A stretch of 64,000 nt of DNA from Panorpa germanica. Lineage: Eukaryota; Arthropoda; Insecta; Mecoptera; Panorpidae. The position numbers and the translations under genes are program-made. Positions 11,752 through 26,491 of the stretch are shown in pieces. The stretch spans positions 26,006 through 90,005 of the forward strand of contig CAVMBN010000231.1 in NCBI GenBank assembly GCA_963678705.1, written 5' to 3'. Below the pieces are notes generated by a model, which worked only from the letters and a program-made list of their open reading frames with translations, ran no database searches and was not told the DNA's origin. The stretch's first letter is position 1; each line of letters starts with the position of its first letter.

Positions 11752-13338
11752 GTGATCGGCTCCTGCTACATTAGGTGAAAAAAGTGATTAAAAGTGAGAA
11801 ATTAATTACGGAACAAAATTAAATAAATTATATAAATACTTTTTCAAATGAAAAGTAATTACGTTTGTTTTAAATTTGTGTTAATTTACCCTAAACAAAG
11901 TGTTTTTACAAAAGTTTGACAATTGGAGACCAGTGTTAAAAACGAATTTTTCATTACGCGTACACGCGGTCTTATAAACATAACCTTAAAATTGTAACTT
12001 TGATGTTTAATATAAGACATTAATAAGTGCGATAGACAAAAAAAGTGATAATAATTAGGTTAGTGTTAGTGCTAAAACATCAAGTAGTTAAGAAATTCAA
12101 GAAATCTGTAGAGATATATAAGAAAGACCTCATAAAAACACTACAAATATACGGAAGACAAAAGGTTGCCGCCCACTGTCAAGTAAGACGATTAACATTA
12201 ACTATAAATAATATTACAACATAAGAATTAGTTTATATAAATGCGTGTTTGAAAAAATAAAGAGAGTGTATTAATTGTTATAAGTGATTAAGTGAACAAT
12301 ATATGCGGTTTTCTTGGAAATAGTGATTGATCGTTCATGAACATTTAATGGTAACAAACAAATGGTAAGTAAGTAGGCATCAGTACAAGTATGTACATGA
12401 GATATTTATAGAAATTCAGTGTGCCTTTGATAATGTATGGTAAACAAGTGACCTTCAAAGAATTAGACCGGCAAAAACCTCTAGGTACGTCTACTGCGCT
12501 ATGGAGAACTATTTTTAATGTCGAACATTAATTTTACAGACCAATTACCGTTTCATAAAAAGGCAACTATCTAAAGGTTGTCCTCAGCGATCCGTAATGG
12601 GGCCTGAGCTCTGGAACATGGTATTCGACGAGAACTGTGTTTCTCACTCGAAAGGTTGTGTAAACGTATGTTTTGCCAACGATAATGTGATCATTATCGG
12701 TGCAAATAGTACAGAACAACTAGAAAGCCGTTCTCGACCTGCTATAGATAAAATCTGTAGTTTTTGAAGCTACAAAGCTACGAAACAAATACGGTAACAA
12801 CGAATAATAAACTTGAAACACACCTTGCGCGTGTCACAAGTACGGAATGAAGCTTAAACTCGGCAACTATGCCGACACTATGCAAAAGGGCATTTATGCC
12901 AATGGTTGTGTATTTTGCTTCAGCATGGTATTACAGTATTAATCTTCCAGATCTTCCATGCAAAGATCTATGTTATTGACGATGCCGCGTTGTTGCAGAA
13001 CTGTATCTACAGAAGTGGTGCAGGTGATATTGGGGACAATTCCTTTAGATTTAAATATCACTCATGCACTTACTCAAGTACAAATTACGCTAGAACTGAA
13101 AAAATCAAATTTTGATAATTAAAAATTAATGCGACAAATTTCGAGGATTTAAAGTTAATGCGGCTGTAGGATAAAAGTCTGGTGACGATACTAAATTAAT
13201 TGCCAAAGAGATGAATGCATATATGCATAAGCTCTGGCAAGACAGATGGGACTTAATACAAAAAGGAAGACCTACGTATTGGTTTACAAGGACGTTAATA
13301 TTGCTTTGCAACACAAGTGGTTCCTATCTACTATGTGT
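11752..13338 (+). repeat. Tandem unit 9 (long, 1587 bp)
   Basis: The RT frame carries both early stops and the TAGTTTTTGAAG one-base deletion seen in unit 7, but the 25-bp segment is intact. The 5' half is almost the same as in 15935-17521; the 3' half is of a different subtype, so the two units are recombinants of each other. Confidence 0.9.
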
Positions 13339-14901
13339 GTGATCGGCTCCTGCTACATTAGCTGAAAAAAGTGATTAAAAGTGAAAAATTAATTACGGAA
13401 CAAAATTAAATAAATTATATGAATACTTTTTCAAACGAAAAGTATTTATGTTTGTTTTAAATTTGTGTTAATTTACCCTAAACAAAGTGTTTTTACAAAA
13501 GTTTGACAGTTGGAAACCAGTGTTAAAAACGAATTTTTCAGTACGCGTACGCGCGGTCTTTTAAACATAACCTTAAAATTGTAACTTTGATGTTTAATAT
13601 AAGACATTAATAAGTGCGATAGACAAAAAAAGTGATAATAATTAGGTTAGTGTTAGTGCTAAAACATCAAGTGGTTAAGAAATTCAAGAAATCTGTAGAG
13701 ATATATAAGGAAGACCTCATATAAACACTACAAATATACGGAAGACAAAAGGTTGCCGCCCACTGTCAAGTAAGTCGATTAACATTAACTATAAATAATA
13801 TTAAAACATAAGAATTAGTTTATTTAAATGCGTGTTTGAAATAATAAAGAGAGTGTATTAATTGTTATAAGTGATTAAGTGAACAATATATGCGGTTTTC
13901 TTGGAAATAGTGATTGATCGTTTATGAACATTTAATGGTAACAAACAAATGGTAAGTAAGTAGGCATCAGTACAAGTATGTACATAAGATATTTCTAGAA
14001 ATTCAGTGTGCCTTTGATAATGTATGGTAAACAAGTGACCTTCAAAGAATTAGACCGGCAAAAACCTCTAGGTACGTCTACTGCGCTATGGAGAACTATT
14101 TTTAATGTCGAACATTAATTTTACAAACCAATTACGGTTTCATAAAAAGGCAACTATCTAAAGGTTGTCCTCAGCGATCCGTAATGGGGCCTGAGCTTTG
14201 AAACATGGTATTCGACGAGAACTGTGTTTCTCACTCGAAAGGTTGTGTAAACGTATGTTTTGCCAACGATAATGTGATCATTATCGGTGCAAATAGTACA
14301 GAACAACTAGAAAGCCGTTTTCGACCTGCTATAGATAAAATCTGTAGTTTCTTGAAGCTACAAAGCTACGAAACAAATACGGTAACAACGAATAATAAAC
14401 TTGAAACACACCTTGCGCGTGTCACAAGGACGGAATGTAGCTTAAACTCGGCAACTATGCCGACACTATGCAAAAGGGCATTTATGCCAATGGTTGTGTA
14501 TTTTGCTTCAGCATGGTATTACAGTATTAATCTTCCAGATCTTCCATGTAAAGATCTATGTTATTGACGATGCCGCGTTGTTGCAGAACTGTATCTACAG
14601 AAGTGGTGCAGGTGATATTGGGGACAATTCCTTTAGATTTAAATATCACTCATGCACTTACTCAAGTACAAATTACGCTAGAACTGAAAAAATCAAATTT
14701 TGATGATTAAAAATTAATGCGACAAATTTCGAGGATTTAAAGTTAATGCGGCTGTAGGATAAAAGTCTGGTGACGATACTAAATTAATTGCCAAAGAGAT
14801 GAATGCATATATGCATAAGCTCTGGCAAGACAGATGGGACTTAATACAAAAAGGAAGACCTATGTATTGGTTAACACAAGTGGTTTCTATCTACTATGTG
14901 T
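13339..14901 (+). repeat. Tandem unit 10 (long with 25-bp deletion, 1563 bp)
   Basis: It combines a unit-1-like RT front (CTTTGA stop near 14199) with the 25-bp tail deletion at about 14871. The TGA that ends the RT frame in most units is TGT here (near 14437), so one open frame runs 14205-14567 through the FAND box into the ASAWYY segment. Confidence 0.9.
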
Positions 14902-14917
14902 GTGATCGGCTCCTGCT
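14205..14917 (+). pseudogene. R1-like RT remnant, variant without the usual TGA
   Basis: A 120-codon frame links FAND to the segment MPMVVYFASAWYY, showing that these two pieces belong to one ancestral protein and that the common TGA is a secondary lesion. Upstream stops and the altered catalytic box keep it inactive. The downstream part shifts frame as in the other units. Confidence 0.8.
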
Positions 14918-15934
14918 ACTTTAGGTGAAAAAAGTGATTAAAAGTGAGAAATTAATTACTGAACAAAATTAAATAAATTATATAAATACTTTTTCAAACG
15001 AAAAGTATTTAGGTTTGTTTTAAATTTGTGTTAATTTACCCTAAACAAAGTGTTTTTACAAAAGTTTGACAGTTGAAAACCAGTGTTAAAAACGAATTTT
15101 TCATTACGCGTACACGCGGTCTTATAAATATAACCTTAAAATTGTAACTTTGATGTTTAATATAAGACATTAATAAGTGCGATAGACAAAAAAAGTGATA
15201 ATAATTAGGTTAGTGTTAGTGCTAAAACATCAAGTGGTTAAGAAATTTAAGAAATCTGTAGAGATATATAAAGAAGACCTCATATAAACACTACAAATAT
15301 ACGGAAGACAAAAGGTTGCCGCCCACTGTCAAGTAAGTCGATTAACATTAACTATAAATAATATTAAAACATAAGAATTAGTTTATATAAATGCGTGTTT
15401 TAAATAATAAAGAGAGTGTATTAATTGTGTCACAAGGGCGGAATGAAGCTTAAACTCGGCAACTATGCCGACACAATACAAGGGGGCATTTATGCCAATG
15501 GTTGTGTACAGTGCTTCGGCATGGTATTACAGGATCAATCTTCCAGATCTTCCATGCAAAGAACTATGTCATTGACGATGACGCGTTGTTGCAGAACTGT
15601 ATCTACAGAAGTGGTGCAGGTGATATTGGGGACAACTTCTTTAGATTTAAATATCACTCATGCACTTACTCAAGTACAAATTACGCTAGAACTGAAAAAA
15701 ACAAATTTTGATGATTTAAAATTGATGCGACAAATTTCGAGGATTTAAAGTTAATGCGGCTGTAGGATAAAAGTCTGGAGACGATACCAAATATAATGCC
15801 AAAGAGATGAATGTATATATGCGTAAGCTCTGGCAAGACAGATGGGACTTAATACAAAAAGGAAGACCTACGTATTGGTTTACAAGGACGTTAATATTGC
15901 TTTGCAACACAAGTGGTTCCTATCTACTATGTGT
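14902..15934 (+). repeat. Tandem unit 11 (short, 1033 bp)
   Basis: Short-unit junction at about 15427. It lies 4183 bp from the matching short unit at 10719, with the same translation in the remaining RT tail. Confidence 0.9.
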
Positions 15935-17521
15935 GTGATCGGCTCCTGCTACATTAGGTGAAAAAAGTGATTAAAAGTGAGAAATTAATTACGGAACAAA
16001 ATTAAATAAATTATATAAATACTTTTTCAAATGAAAAGTAATTACGTTTGTTTTAAATTTGTGTTAATTTACCCTAAACAAAGTGTTTTTACAAAAGTTT
16101 GACAATTGGAGACCAGTGTTAAAAACGAATTTTTCATTACGCGTACACGCGGTCTTATAAACATAACCTTAAAATTGTAACTTTGATGTTTAATATAAGA
16201 CATTAATAAGTGCGATAGACAAAAAAAGTGATAATAATTAGGTTAGTGTTAGTGCTAAAACATCAAGTGGTTAAGAAATTCAAGAAATCTGTAGAGATAT
16301 ATAAGAAAGACCTCATATAAACACTACAAATATACGGAAGACAAAAGGTTGCCGCCCACTGTCAAGTAAGACGATTAACATTAACTATAAATAATATTAC
16401 AACATAAGAATTAGTTTATATAAATGCGTGTTTGAAAAAATAAAGAGAGTGTATTAATTGTTATAAGTGATTAAGTGAACAATATATGCGGTTTTCTTGG
16501 AAATAGTGATTGATCGTTCATGAACATTTAATGGTAACAAACAAATGGTAAGTAAGTAGGCATCAGTACAAGTATGTACATGAGATATTTATAGAAATTC
16601 AGTGTGCCTTTGATAATGTATGGTAAACAAGTGACCTTCAAAGAATTAGACCGGCAAAAACCTCTAGGTACGTCTACTGCGCTATGGAGAACTATTTTTA
16701 ATGTCGAACATTAATTTTACAGACCAATTACCGTTTCATAAAAAGGCAACTATCTAAAGGTTGTCCTCAGCGATCCGTAATGGGGCCTGAGCTCTGGAAC
16801 ATGGTATTCGACGAGAACTGTGTTTCTCACTCGAAAGGTTGTGTAAACGTATGTTTTGCCAACGATAATGTGATCATTATCGGTGCAAATAGTACAGAAC
16901 AACTAGAAAGCCGTTCTCGACCTGCTATAGATAAAATCTGTAGTTTTTGAAGCTACAAAGCTACGAAACAAATACGGTAACAACGAATAATAAACTTGAA
17001 ACACACCTTGCGCGTGTCACAAGTACGGAATGAAGCTTAAACTCGGCAACTATGCCGACACTATGCAAAAGGGCATTTATGCCAATGGTTGTGTATTTTG
17101 CTTCGGCATGGTATTACAGTATTAATCTTCCAGATCTTCCATGCAAAGAACTATGTCATTGACGATGACGCGTTGTTGCAGAACTGTATCTACAGAAGTG
17201 ATGCAGGTGATATTGTGGACAATTCCTTTAGATTTAAATATCACTCATGCACTTACTCAAGTACAAATTACGCTAGAACTGAAAAAATCAAATTTTGATG
17301 ATTTAAAATTAATGCGACAAATTTCGAGGATTTAAAGTTAATGCGGCTGTAGGATAAAAGTCTAGAGACTATACCAAATCTATTGCCAAAGAGATGAATG
17401 CATATATGCATAAGCTCTGGCAAGACAGATATGACTTAATACAAAAAGAAAGACCTACGTATTGGTTTAAAAGGACGTTAATATTGCTTTGCAACACAAG
17501 TGGTTCCTATCTACTATGTGT
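15935..17521 (+). repeat. Tandem unit 12 (long, 1587 bp; chimeric)
   Basis: The front matches unit 9 (both early stops and the TAGTTTTTGAAG deletion). From about 17110 the tail switches to the GAAGTGATGCAGG / ATTGTGGAC subtype of units 2 and 6. It is repeated at 18554-20140 and 31709-33295. Confidence 0.88.
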
Positions 17522-18553
17522 GTGATCGGCTCCTGCTACTTTAGGTGAAAAAAGTGATTAAAAGTGAGAAATTAATTACGGAACAAAATTAAATAAATTA
17601 TATGAATAATTTTTTAAACGAAAAGTATTTAAGTTTGTTTTAAATTTGTGTTAATTTACCCTAAACAAAGTGTTTTTACAAAAGTTTGACAGTTGGAAAC
17701 CAGTGTAAAAACGAATTTTTCATTACGCGTACACGCGGTCTTATAAACATAACCTTAAAATTGTAACTTTGATGTTTAATATAAGACATTAATAAGTGCG
17801 ATAGACAAAAAAAGTGATAATAATTAGGTTAGTGTTAGTGCTAAAACATCAAGTGGTTAAGAAATTCAAGAAATCTGTAGAGCTATATACGGAAGACCTC
17901 ATATAAACACTACAAATATACGGAAGACAAAAGGTTGCCGCCCACTATCAAGTAAGTCGATTAACATTAACTATAAATAATATTAAAACATAAGAATTAG
18001 TTTATATAAATGCGTGTTTTAAATAATAAAGAGAGTGTATTAATTGTGTCACAAGGGCGGAATGAAGCTTAAACTCGGCAACTATGCCGACACAATACAA
18101 GGGGGCATTTATGCCAATGGTTGTGTACAGTGCTTCGGCATGGTATTACAGGATCAATCTTCCAGATCTTCCATGCAAAGAACTATGTCATTGACGATGA
18201 CGCGTTGTTGCAGAACTGTATCTACAGAAGTGGTGCAGGTGATATTGGGGACAACTTCTTTAGATTTAAATATCACTCATGCACTTACTCAAGTACAAAT
18301 TACGCTAGAACTGAAAAAAACAAATTTTGATGATTTAAAATTGATGCGACAAATTTCGAGGATTTAAAGTTAATGCGGCTGTAGGATAAAAGTCTGGAGA
18401 CGATACCAAATATAATGCCAAAGAGATGAATGTATATATGCGTAAGCTCTGGCAAGACAGATGGGACTTAATACAAAAAGGAAGACCTACGTATTGGTTT
18501 ACAAGGACGTTAATATTGCTTTGCAACACAAGTGGTTCCTATCTACTATGTGT
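17522..18553 (+). repeat. Tandem unit 13 (short, 1032 bp)
   Basis: Same short junction (about 18046), but on a different non-coding backbone (GAGCTATATACGG, CACTATCAAG), so the deletion has been moved between unit subtypes by recombination. The preceding unit has no 25-bp deletion. Confidence 0.9.
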
Positions 18554-20140
18554 GTGATCGGCTCCTGCTACATTAGGTGAAAAAAGTGATTAAAAGTGAG
18601 AAATTAATTACGGAACAAAATTAAATAAATTATATAAATACTTTTTCAAATGAAAAGTAATTACGTTTGTTTTAAATTTGTGTTAATTTACCCTAAACAA
18701 AGTGTTTTTACAAAAGTTTGACAATTGGAGACCAGTGTTAAAAACGAATTTTTCATTACGCGTACACGCGGTCTTATAAACATAACCTTAAAATTGTAAC
18801 TTTGATGTTTAATATAAGACATTAATAAGTGCGATAGACAAAAAAAGTGATAATAATTAGGTTAGTGTTAGTGCTAAAACATCAAGTGGTTAAGAAATTC
18901 AAGAAATCTGTAGAGATATATAAGAAAGACCTCATATAAACACTACAAATATACGGAAGACAAAAGGTTGCCGCCCACTGTCAAGTAAGACGATTAACAT
19001 TAACTATAAATAATATTACAACATAAGAATTAGTTTATATAAGTGCGTGTTTTAAATAATAAAGAGAGTGTATTAATTGTTATAAGTGATTAAGTGAACA
19101 ATATATGCGGTTTTCTTGGAAATAGTGATTGATCGTTCATGAACATTTAATGGTAACAAACAAATGGTAAGTAAGTAGGCATCAGTACAAGTATGTACAT
19201 GAGATATTTATAGAAATTCAGTGTGCCTTTGATAATGTATGGTAAACAAGTGACCTTCAAAGAATTAGACCGGCAAAAACCTCTAGGTACGTCTACTGCG
19301 CTATGGAGAACTATTTTTAATGTCGAACATTAATTTTACAGACCAATTACCGTTTCATAAAAAGGCAACTATCTAAAGGTTGTCCTCAGCGATCCGTAAT
19401 GGGGCCTGAGCTCTGGAACATGGTATTCGACGAGAACTGTGTTTCTCACTCGAAAGGTTGTGTAAACGTATGTTTTGCCAACGATAATGTGATCATTATC
19501 GGTGCAAATAGTACAGAACAACTAGAAAGCCGTTCTCGACCTGCTATAGATAAAATCTGTAGTTTTTGAAGCTACAAAGCTACGAAACAAATACGGTAAC
19601 AACGAATAATAAACTTGAAACACACCTTGCGCGTGTCACAAGTACGGAATGAAGCTTAAACTCGGCAACTATGCCGACACTATGCAAAAGGGCATTTATG
19701 CCAATGGTTGTGTATTTTGCTTCGGCATGGTATTACAGTATTAATCTTCCAGATCTTCCATGCAAAGAACTATGTCATTGACGATGACGCGTTGTTGCAG
19801 AACTGTATCTACAGAAGTGATGCAGGTGATATTGTGGACAATTCCTTTAGATTTAAATATCACTCATGCACTTACTCAAGTACAAATTACGCTAGAACTG
19901 AAAAAATCAAATTTTGATGATTTAAAATTAATGCGACAAATTTCGAGGATTTAAAGTTAATGCGGCTGTAGGATAAAAGTCTAGAGACTATACCAAATCT
20001 ATTGCCAAAGAGATGAATGCATATATGCATAAGCTCTGGCAAGACAGATATGACTTAATACAAAAAGAAAGACCTACGTATTGGTTTAAAAGGACGTTAA
20101 TATTGCTTTGCAACACAAGTGGTTCCTATCTACTATGTGT
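18554..20140 (+). repeat. Tandem unit 14 (long, 1587 bp)
   Basis: Near-copy of unit 12 at an offset of 2619 bp and of 31709-33295 at 13155 bp. RT frame broken by two stops and the one-base deletion. Confidence 0.9.
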
Positions 20141-21727
20141 GTGATCGGCTCCTGCTACTTTAGGTGAAAAAAGTGATTAAAAGTGAGAAATTAATTACGG
20201 AACAAAATTAAATAAATTATATGAATAATTTTTTAAACGAAAAGTATTTAAGTTTGTTTTAAATTTGTGTTAATTTACCCTAAACAAAGTGTTTTTACAA
20301 AAGTTTGACAGTTGGAAACCAGTGTAAAAACGAATTTTTCATTACGCGTACACGCGGTCTTATAAACATAACCTTAAAATTGTAACTTTGATGTTTAATA
20401 TAAGACATTAATAAGTGCGATAGACAAAAAAAGTGATAATAATTAGGTTAGTGTTAGTGCTAAAACATCAAGTGGTTAAGAAATTCAAGAAATCTGTAGA
20501 GCTATATACGGAAGACCTCATATAAACACTACAAATATACGGAAGACAAAAGGTTGCCGCCCACTATCAAGTAAGTCGATTAACATTAACTATAAATAAT
20601 ATTAAAACATAAGAGTTAGTTTATAGAAATGCGTGTTTTAAATAATAAAGAGAGTGTATTAATTGTTATAAGTGATTAAGTGAACAATATATGCGGTTTG
20701 CTTGGAAATAGTGATTGATCGTTTATGAACATTTAATGGTAACAAACAAATGGTAAGTAAGTAGGCATCAGTACAAGTATGTACATGAGATATTTATAGA
20801 AATTCAGTGTGCCTTTGATAATGTATGGTAAACAAGTGACCTTTAAAGTATTAGACCGGCAAAAACCTCTAGGTACGTCTACTGCGCTATGGAGAACTAT
20901 TTTTATTGTCGAACAATAATTTTACAAACCAATTACCGTTTCATAAAAAGGCAACTATCTAAAGGTTGTCCTTAGCGATCCGTAATGGGGCCTGAGCTCT
21001 GGAACATGGTATTCGACGAGAACTGTGTTTCTCACTCGAAAGGTTGTGTAAACGTATGTTTTGCCAACGATAATGTGATCATTATCGGTGCAAATAGTAC
21101 AGAACAACTAGAAAACCGTTCTCGACCTGCAATAGATAAAATCTGTAGTTTCTTGAAGCTACAAAGCTACGAAACAAATGCGGTAACAACGAATGATGAA
21201 CTTGAAACACACCTTGCGCGTGTCACAAGGACGGAATGAAGCTTAAACTCGGCAACTATGCCGACACTATGCAAAAGGGCATTTATGCCAATGGTTGTGT
21301 ATTTTGCTTCGGCATGGTATTACAGTATTAATCTTCCAGATCTTCCATGCAAAGAACTATGTTATTGACGATGACGCGTTGTTGCAAAACTGTATCTACA
21401 GAAGTGGTGCAGGTGATATTGGGGACAACTTCTTTAGATTTAAATATCACTCATGCACTTACTCAAGTACAAATTACGCTAGAACTGAAAAAAACAAATT
21501 TTGATGATTTAAAATTGATGCGACAAATTTCGAGGATTTAAAGTTAATGCGGCTGTAGGATAAAAGTCTAGAGACTATACCAAATCTATTGCCAAAGAGA
21601 TGAATGCATATATGCATAAGCTCTGGCAAGACAGATGGGACTTAATACAAAAAGGAAGACATACGTATTGGTTTACAAGGACGTTAATATTGCTTTGCAA
21701 CACAAGTGGTTCCTATCTACTATGTGT
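20141..21727 (+). repeat. Tandem unit 15 (long, 1587 bp)
   Basis: Distinctive changes are CTTTAAAGTATTAG near 20841 and GTCCTTAGCG near 20968, the second creating a stop where other units have CTCAGCG. An 84-codon frame (20985-21239) includes FAND. Copy: 33296-34882. Confidence 0.9.
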
Positions 21728-23315
21728 GTGATCGGCTCCTGCTACATTAGGTGAAAAAAGTGATTAAAAGTGAGAAATTAATTACGGAACAAAATTAAAT
21801 AAATTATATAAATACTTTTTCAAACGAAAAGTAATTAGGTTTGTTTTAAATTTGTGTTAATTTACCCTAAACAAAGTGTTTTTACAAAAGTTTGACATTT
21901 GGAGACCAGTGTTAAAAACGAATTTTTCATTACGCGTACACGCAGTCTTATAAACATAACCTTAAAATTGTAACTTTAATGTTTAATATAAGACATTAAT
22001 AAGTGCGATAGACAAAAAAAGTGATAATAATTAGGTTAGTGTTAGTGCTAAAACATCAAGTGGTTAAGAAATTCAAGAAATCTGTAGAGATATATAAGGA
22101 AGACCTCATATAAACACTACAAATATACGGAAGACAAAAGGTTGCCGCCCACTGTCAAGTAAGTCGATTAACATTAACTATAAATAATATTAAAACATAA
22201 GAATTAGTTTATTTAAATGCGTGTTTGAAATAATAAAGAGAGTGTATTAATTGTTATAAGTGATTAAGTGAACAATATATGCGGTTTTCTTGGAAATAGT
22301 GATTGATCGTTCATGAACATTTAATGGTAACAAACAAATGGTAAGTAAGTAGGCATCAGTACAAGTATGTACATAAGATATTTATAGAAATTCAGTGTGC
22401 CTTTGATAATGTATGGTAAACAAGTGACCTTCAAAGAATTAGACCGGCAAAAACCTCTAGGTACGTCTACTGCGCTATGGAGAACTATTTTTAATGTCGA
22501 ACAATAATTTTACAAACCAATTACCGTTTCATAAAAAGGCAACTATCTAAAGGTTGTCCTCAGCGATCCGTAATGGGGCCTGAGCTTTGAAACATGGTAT
22601 TCGACGAGAACTGTGTTTCTCACTCGAAAGGTTGTGTAAACGTATGTTTTGCCAACGATAATGTGATCATTATCGGTGCAAATAGTACACAACAACTAGA
22701 AAGCCGTTCTCGACTTGCTATAGATAAAATCTGTAGTTTCTTGAAGCTACAAAGCTACGAAACAAATACGGTAACAACGAATAATAAACTTGAAACACAC
22801 CTTGCGCGTGTCACAAGGACGGAATGAAGCTTAAACTCGGCAACTATGCCGACACTATGCAAAAGGGCATTTATGCCAATGGTTGTGTATTTTGCTTCGG
22901 CATGGTATTACAGTATTAATCTTCCAGATCTTCCATGCAAAGAACTATGTTATTGACGATGACGCGTTGTTGCAAAACTGTATCTACAGAAGTGGTGCAG
23001 GTGATATTGGGGACAACTTCTTTAGATTTAAATATCACTCATGCACTTACTCAAGTACAAATTACGCTAGAACTGAAAAAAACAAATTTTGATGATTTAA
23101 AATTGATGCGACAAATTTCGAGGATTTAAAAATAATGCGGCTGTAGGATAAAAGTCTGGAGACGATACCAAATTAAATGCCAAACAGATGAATGTATATA
23201 TGCATAAGCTCTGGCAAGACAGATGGGACTTAATACAAAAAGGAAGACCTACGTATTGGTTTAGAAGGACGTTAATATTGCTTTGCAACAGAAGTGGTTC
23301 CTATCTACTATGTGT
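21728..23315 (+). repeat. Tandem unit 16 (long, 1588 bp)
   Basis: Second-block copy of unit 1 (offset about 21518), with the same CTTTGA stop near 22586. It has a private CATTTGGAGACC variant near 21896, shared only with the chimeric unit at 34883. Confidence 0.9.
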
Positions 23316-24902
23316 GTGATCGGCTCCTGCTACATTAGCTGAAAAAAGTGATTAAAAGTGAGAAATTAATTACGGAACAAAATTAAATAAATTATATGAA
23401 TACTTTTTCAAATGAAAAGTATTTATGTTTGTTTTAAATTTGTGTTAATTTACCCTAAACAAAGTGTTTTTACAAAAGTTTGACAGTTGGAAACCAGTGT
23501 TAAAAACGAATTTTTCAGTACGCGTACGCGCGGTCTTTTAAACATAACCTTAAAATTGTAACTTTGATGTTTAATATAAGACATTAATAAGTGCTATAGA
23601 CAAAAAAAGTGATAATAATTAGGTTAGTGTTAGTGCTAAAACATCAAGTGGTTAAGAAATTCAAGAAATCTGTAGAGATATATAAGGAAGACCTCATATA
23701 AACACTACAAATATACGGAAGACAAAAGGTTGCCGCCCACTGTCAAGTAAGTCGATTAACATTAACTATAAATAATATAAAACATAAGAATTAGTTTATA
23801 TAAATGCGTGTTTGAAATAATAAAGAGAGTGTATTAATTGTTATAAGTGATTAAGTGAACAATATATGCGGTTTTCTTGGAAATAGTGATTGATCGTTCA
23901 TGAACATTTAATGGTAACTAACAAATGGTAAGTAAGTAGGCATAAGTCCATGTATGTACATGAGATATTTATAGAAATTCAGTGTGCCTTTGATAATGTC
24001 TGGTGGCTAAGTGACCTTCAAAGAATTAGACCGGCAAAAACCTATAGGTACGTCTACTGCGCTATAGAGAATTATTTTCATTGTCGAGCATTAATTTTAC
24101 AAACCGATTACCGTTCCATGAAAAGGCAACTATCTAAAGGTTGTCCTCAGCGATCTGTAATGGGGCCTGAGCTCTGGAACATGGTATTCGACGAGAACAG
24201 TGTTTCTCACTTAAAAGGTTGTGTATACGTATGTTTTGCCAACGATAATGTGATCCTTATCGGTGCAAATAGTACAGAACAACTAGAAAGCCGTTCTCGA
24301 CCTGCTATAGATAAAATCTGTAGTTTCTTGGAACTACAAAGCTACGAAACAAATACGGTAACAACGAATGATAAACTTGTAACACACCTTGCGCGTGTCA
24401 CAAGGACCGAATGAAGCTAAAACTCGGCAACTATGCCGACACTATACAAGGGGGCATTTATGCCAATGGTTGTGTATTGTGCTTCAGCATGGTATTACAG
24501 GATCAATCTTCCAGATCTTCCATGCAAAGAACTATGTCAATGACGATGACGCGTTGTTGCAGAACTGTATCTACAGAAGTGATGCAGGTGATATTGTGGA
24601 CAATTCCTTTAGATTTAAATATCACTCATGCACTTACTCAAGTACAAATTACGCTAGAACTGAAAAAATCAAATTTTGATGATTTAAAATTAATGCGACA
24701 AATTTCGAGGATTTAAAGTTAATGCGGCTGTAGGATAAAAGTCTAGAGACTATACCAAATCTATTGCCAAAGAGATGAATGCATATATGCATAAGCTCTG
24801 GCAAGACAGATATGACTTAATACAAAAAGGAAGACATACGTATTGGTTTACAAGGACGTTAATATTGCTTTGCAACACAAGTGGTTCCTATCTACTATGT
24901 GT
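23316..24902 (+). repeat. Tandem unit 17 (long, 1587 bp; RT frame open)
   Basis: Second-block copy of unit 2 (offset 21519), with the CGCGTACGCG variant near 23521. The 154-codon RT frame at 23950-24414 has the same translation as that at 35517-35981. Confidence 0.9.
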
Positions 24903-24914
24903 GTGATCGGCTCC
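23950..24914 (+). pseudogene. R1-like RT remnant with open 154-codon first segment
   Basis: Differs from the copy at 2431 by one residue (RALIL for RTLIL) in the first segment. Motif A Glu, GCPQRSVMGP and FAND are all present, followed by the TGA and the frame change into TRCCRTVSTEV. Confidence 0.85.
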
Positions 24915-26491
24915 TGCTACTCTAGGTGAAAAAAGTGATTAAAAGTGAAAAATTAATTACGGAACAAAATTAAATAAATTATATGAATACTTTTTCAAAC
25001 GAAAAGTATTTAAGTTTGTTTTAAATTTGTGTTAATTTACCCTAAACAAAGTGTTTTTACAAAAGTTTGACAGTTGGAAACCAGTGTTAAAAACGAATTT
25101 TTCATTACGCGTACACGCGGTCTTATAAACATAACCTCAAAATTGTAACTTTGATGTTTAATATAAGACATTAATAAGTGCGATAGACAAAAAAAGTGAT
25201 AATAATTAGGTTGTTGTTAGTGCTAAAACATCAAGTGGTTAAGAAATTTAAGAAATCTGTAGAGCTATATACGGAAGACCTCATATAAACACTACAAATA
25301 TACGGAAGACAAAAGGTTGCCGCCCACTATCAAGTAAGTCGATTAACATTAACTATAAATAATATTAAAACATAAGAATTAGTTTATAGAAATGCGTGTT
25401 TTAAATAATAAAGAGAGTGTATTAATTGTTATAAGTGATTAAGTGAACAATATATGCGGTTTGCTTGGAAATAGTGATTGATCGTTTATGAACATTTAAT
25501 GGTAACAAACAAATGGTAAGTAAGTAGGCATCAGTACAAGTATGTACATGAGATATTTATAGAAATTCAGTGTGCCTTTGATAATGTATGGTAAACAAGT
25601 GACCTTCAAAGAATTAGACCGGCAAAAACCTCTAGGTACGTCTACTGCGCTATGGAGAACTATTTTTATTGTCGAACAATAATTTTACAAACCAATTACC
25701 GTTTCATAAAAAGGCAACTATCTAAAGGTTGTCCTCAGCGATCCGTAATGGGGCCTGAGCTCTGGAACATGGTATTCGACGAGAACTGTGTTTCTCACTC
25801 GAAAGGTTGTGTAAACGTATGTTTTGCCAACGATAATGTGATCATTATCGGTGCAAATAGTACAGAACAACTAGAAAACTGTTCTCGACCTGCAATAGAT
25901 AAAATCTGTAGTTTCTTGAAGCTACAAAGCTACGAAACAAATGCGGTAACAACGAATGATGAACTTGAAACACACCTTGCGCGTGTCACAAGGACGGAAT
26001 GAAGCTTAAACTCGGCAACTATGCCGACACTATGCAAAAAGGGCATTTATGCCAATGGTTGTGTATTTTGCTTCGGCATGGTATTACAATATTAATCTTC
26101 CAGATCTTCCATGCAAAGAACTATGTTATTGACGATGACGCGTTGTTGCAAAACTGTATCTACAGAAGTGGTGCAGGTGATATTGGGGACAACTTCTTTA
26201 GATTTAAATATCACTCATGCACTTACTCAAGTACAAATTACGCTAGAACTGAAAAAAACAAATTTTGATGATTTAAAATTGATGCGACAAATTTCGAGGA
26301 TTTAAAGTTAATGCGGCTGTAGGGTAAAAGTCTGGAGACGATACCAAATATAATGTCAAAGAGATGAATGTATATATGCGTAAGCTCTGGCAAGACAGAT
26401 GGGACTTAATACAAAATGGAAGACCTACGTATTGGTTTACAAGGACGTTAATATTGCTTTGCAACACAAGTGGTTCCTATCTACTATGTGT
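24903..26491 (+). repeat. Tandem unit 18 (long, 1589 bp)
   Basis: Copy of unit 3 (offset 21519) and of 36470-38058 (offset 11567). The partial RT frame at 25652-26002 (116 codons) is identical in translation to 37219-37569. Confidence 0.9.
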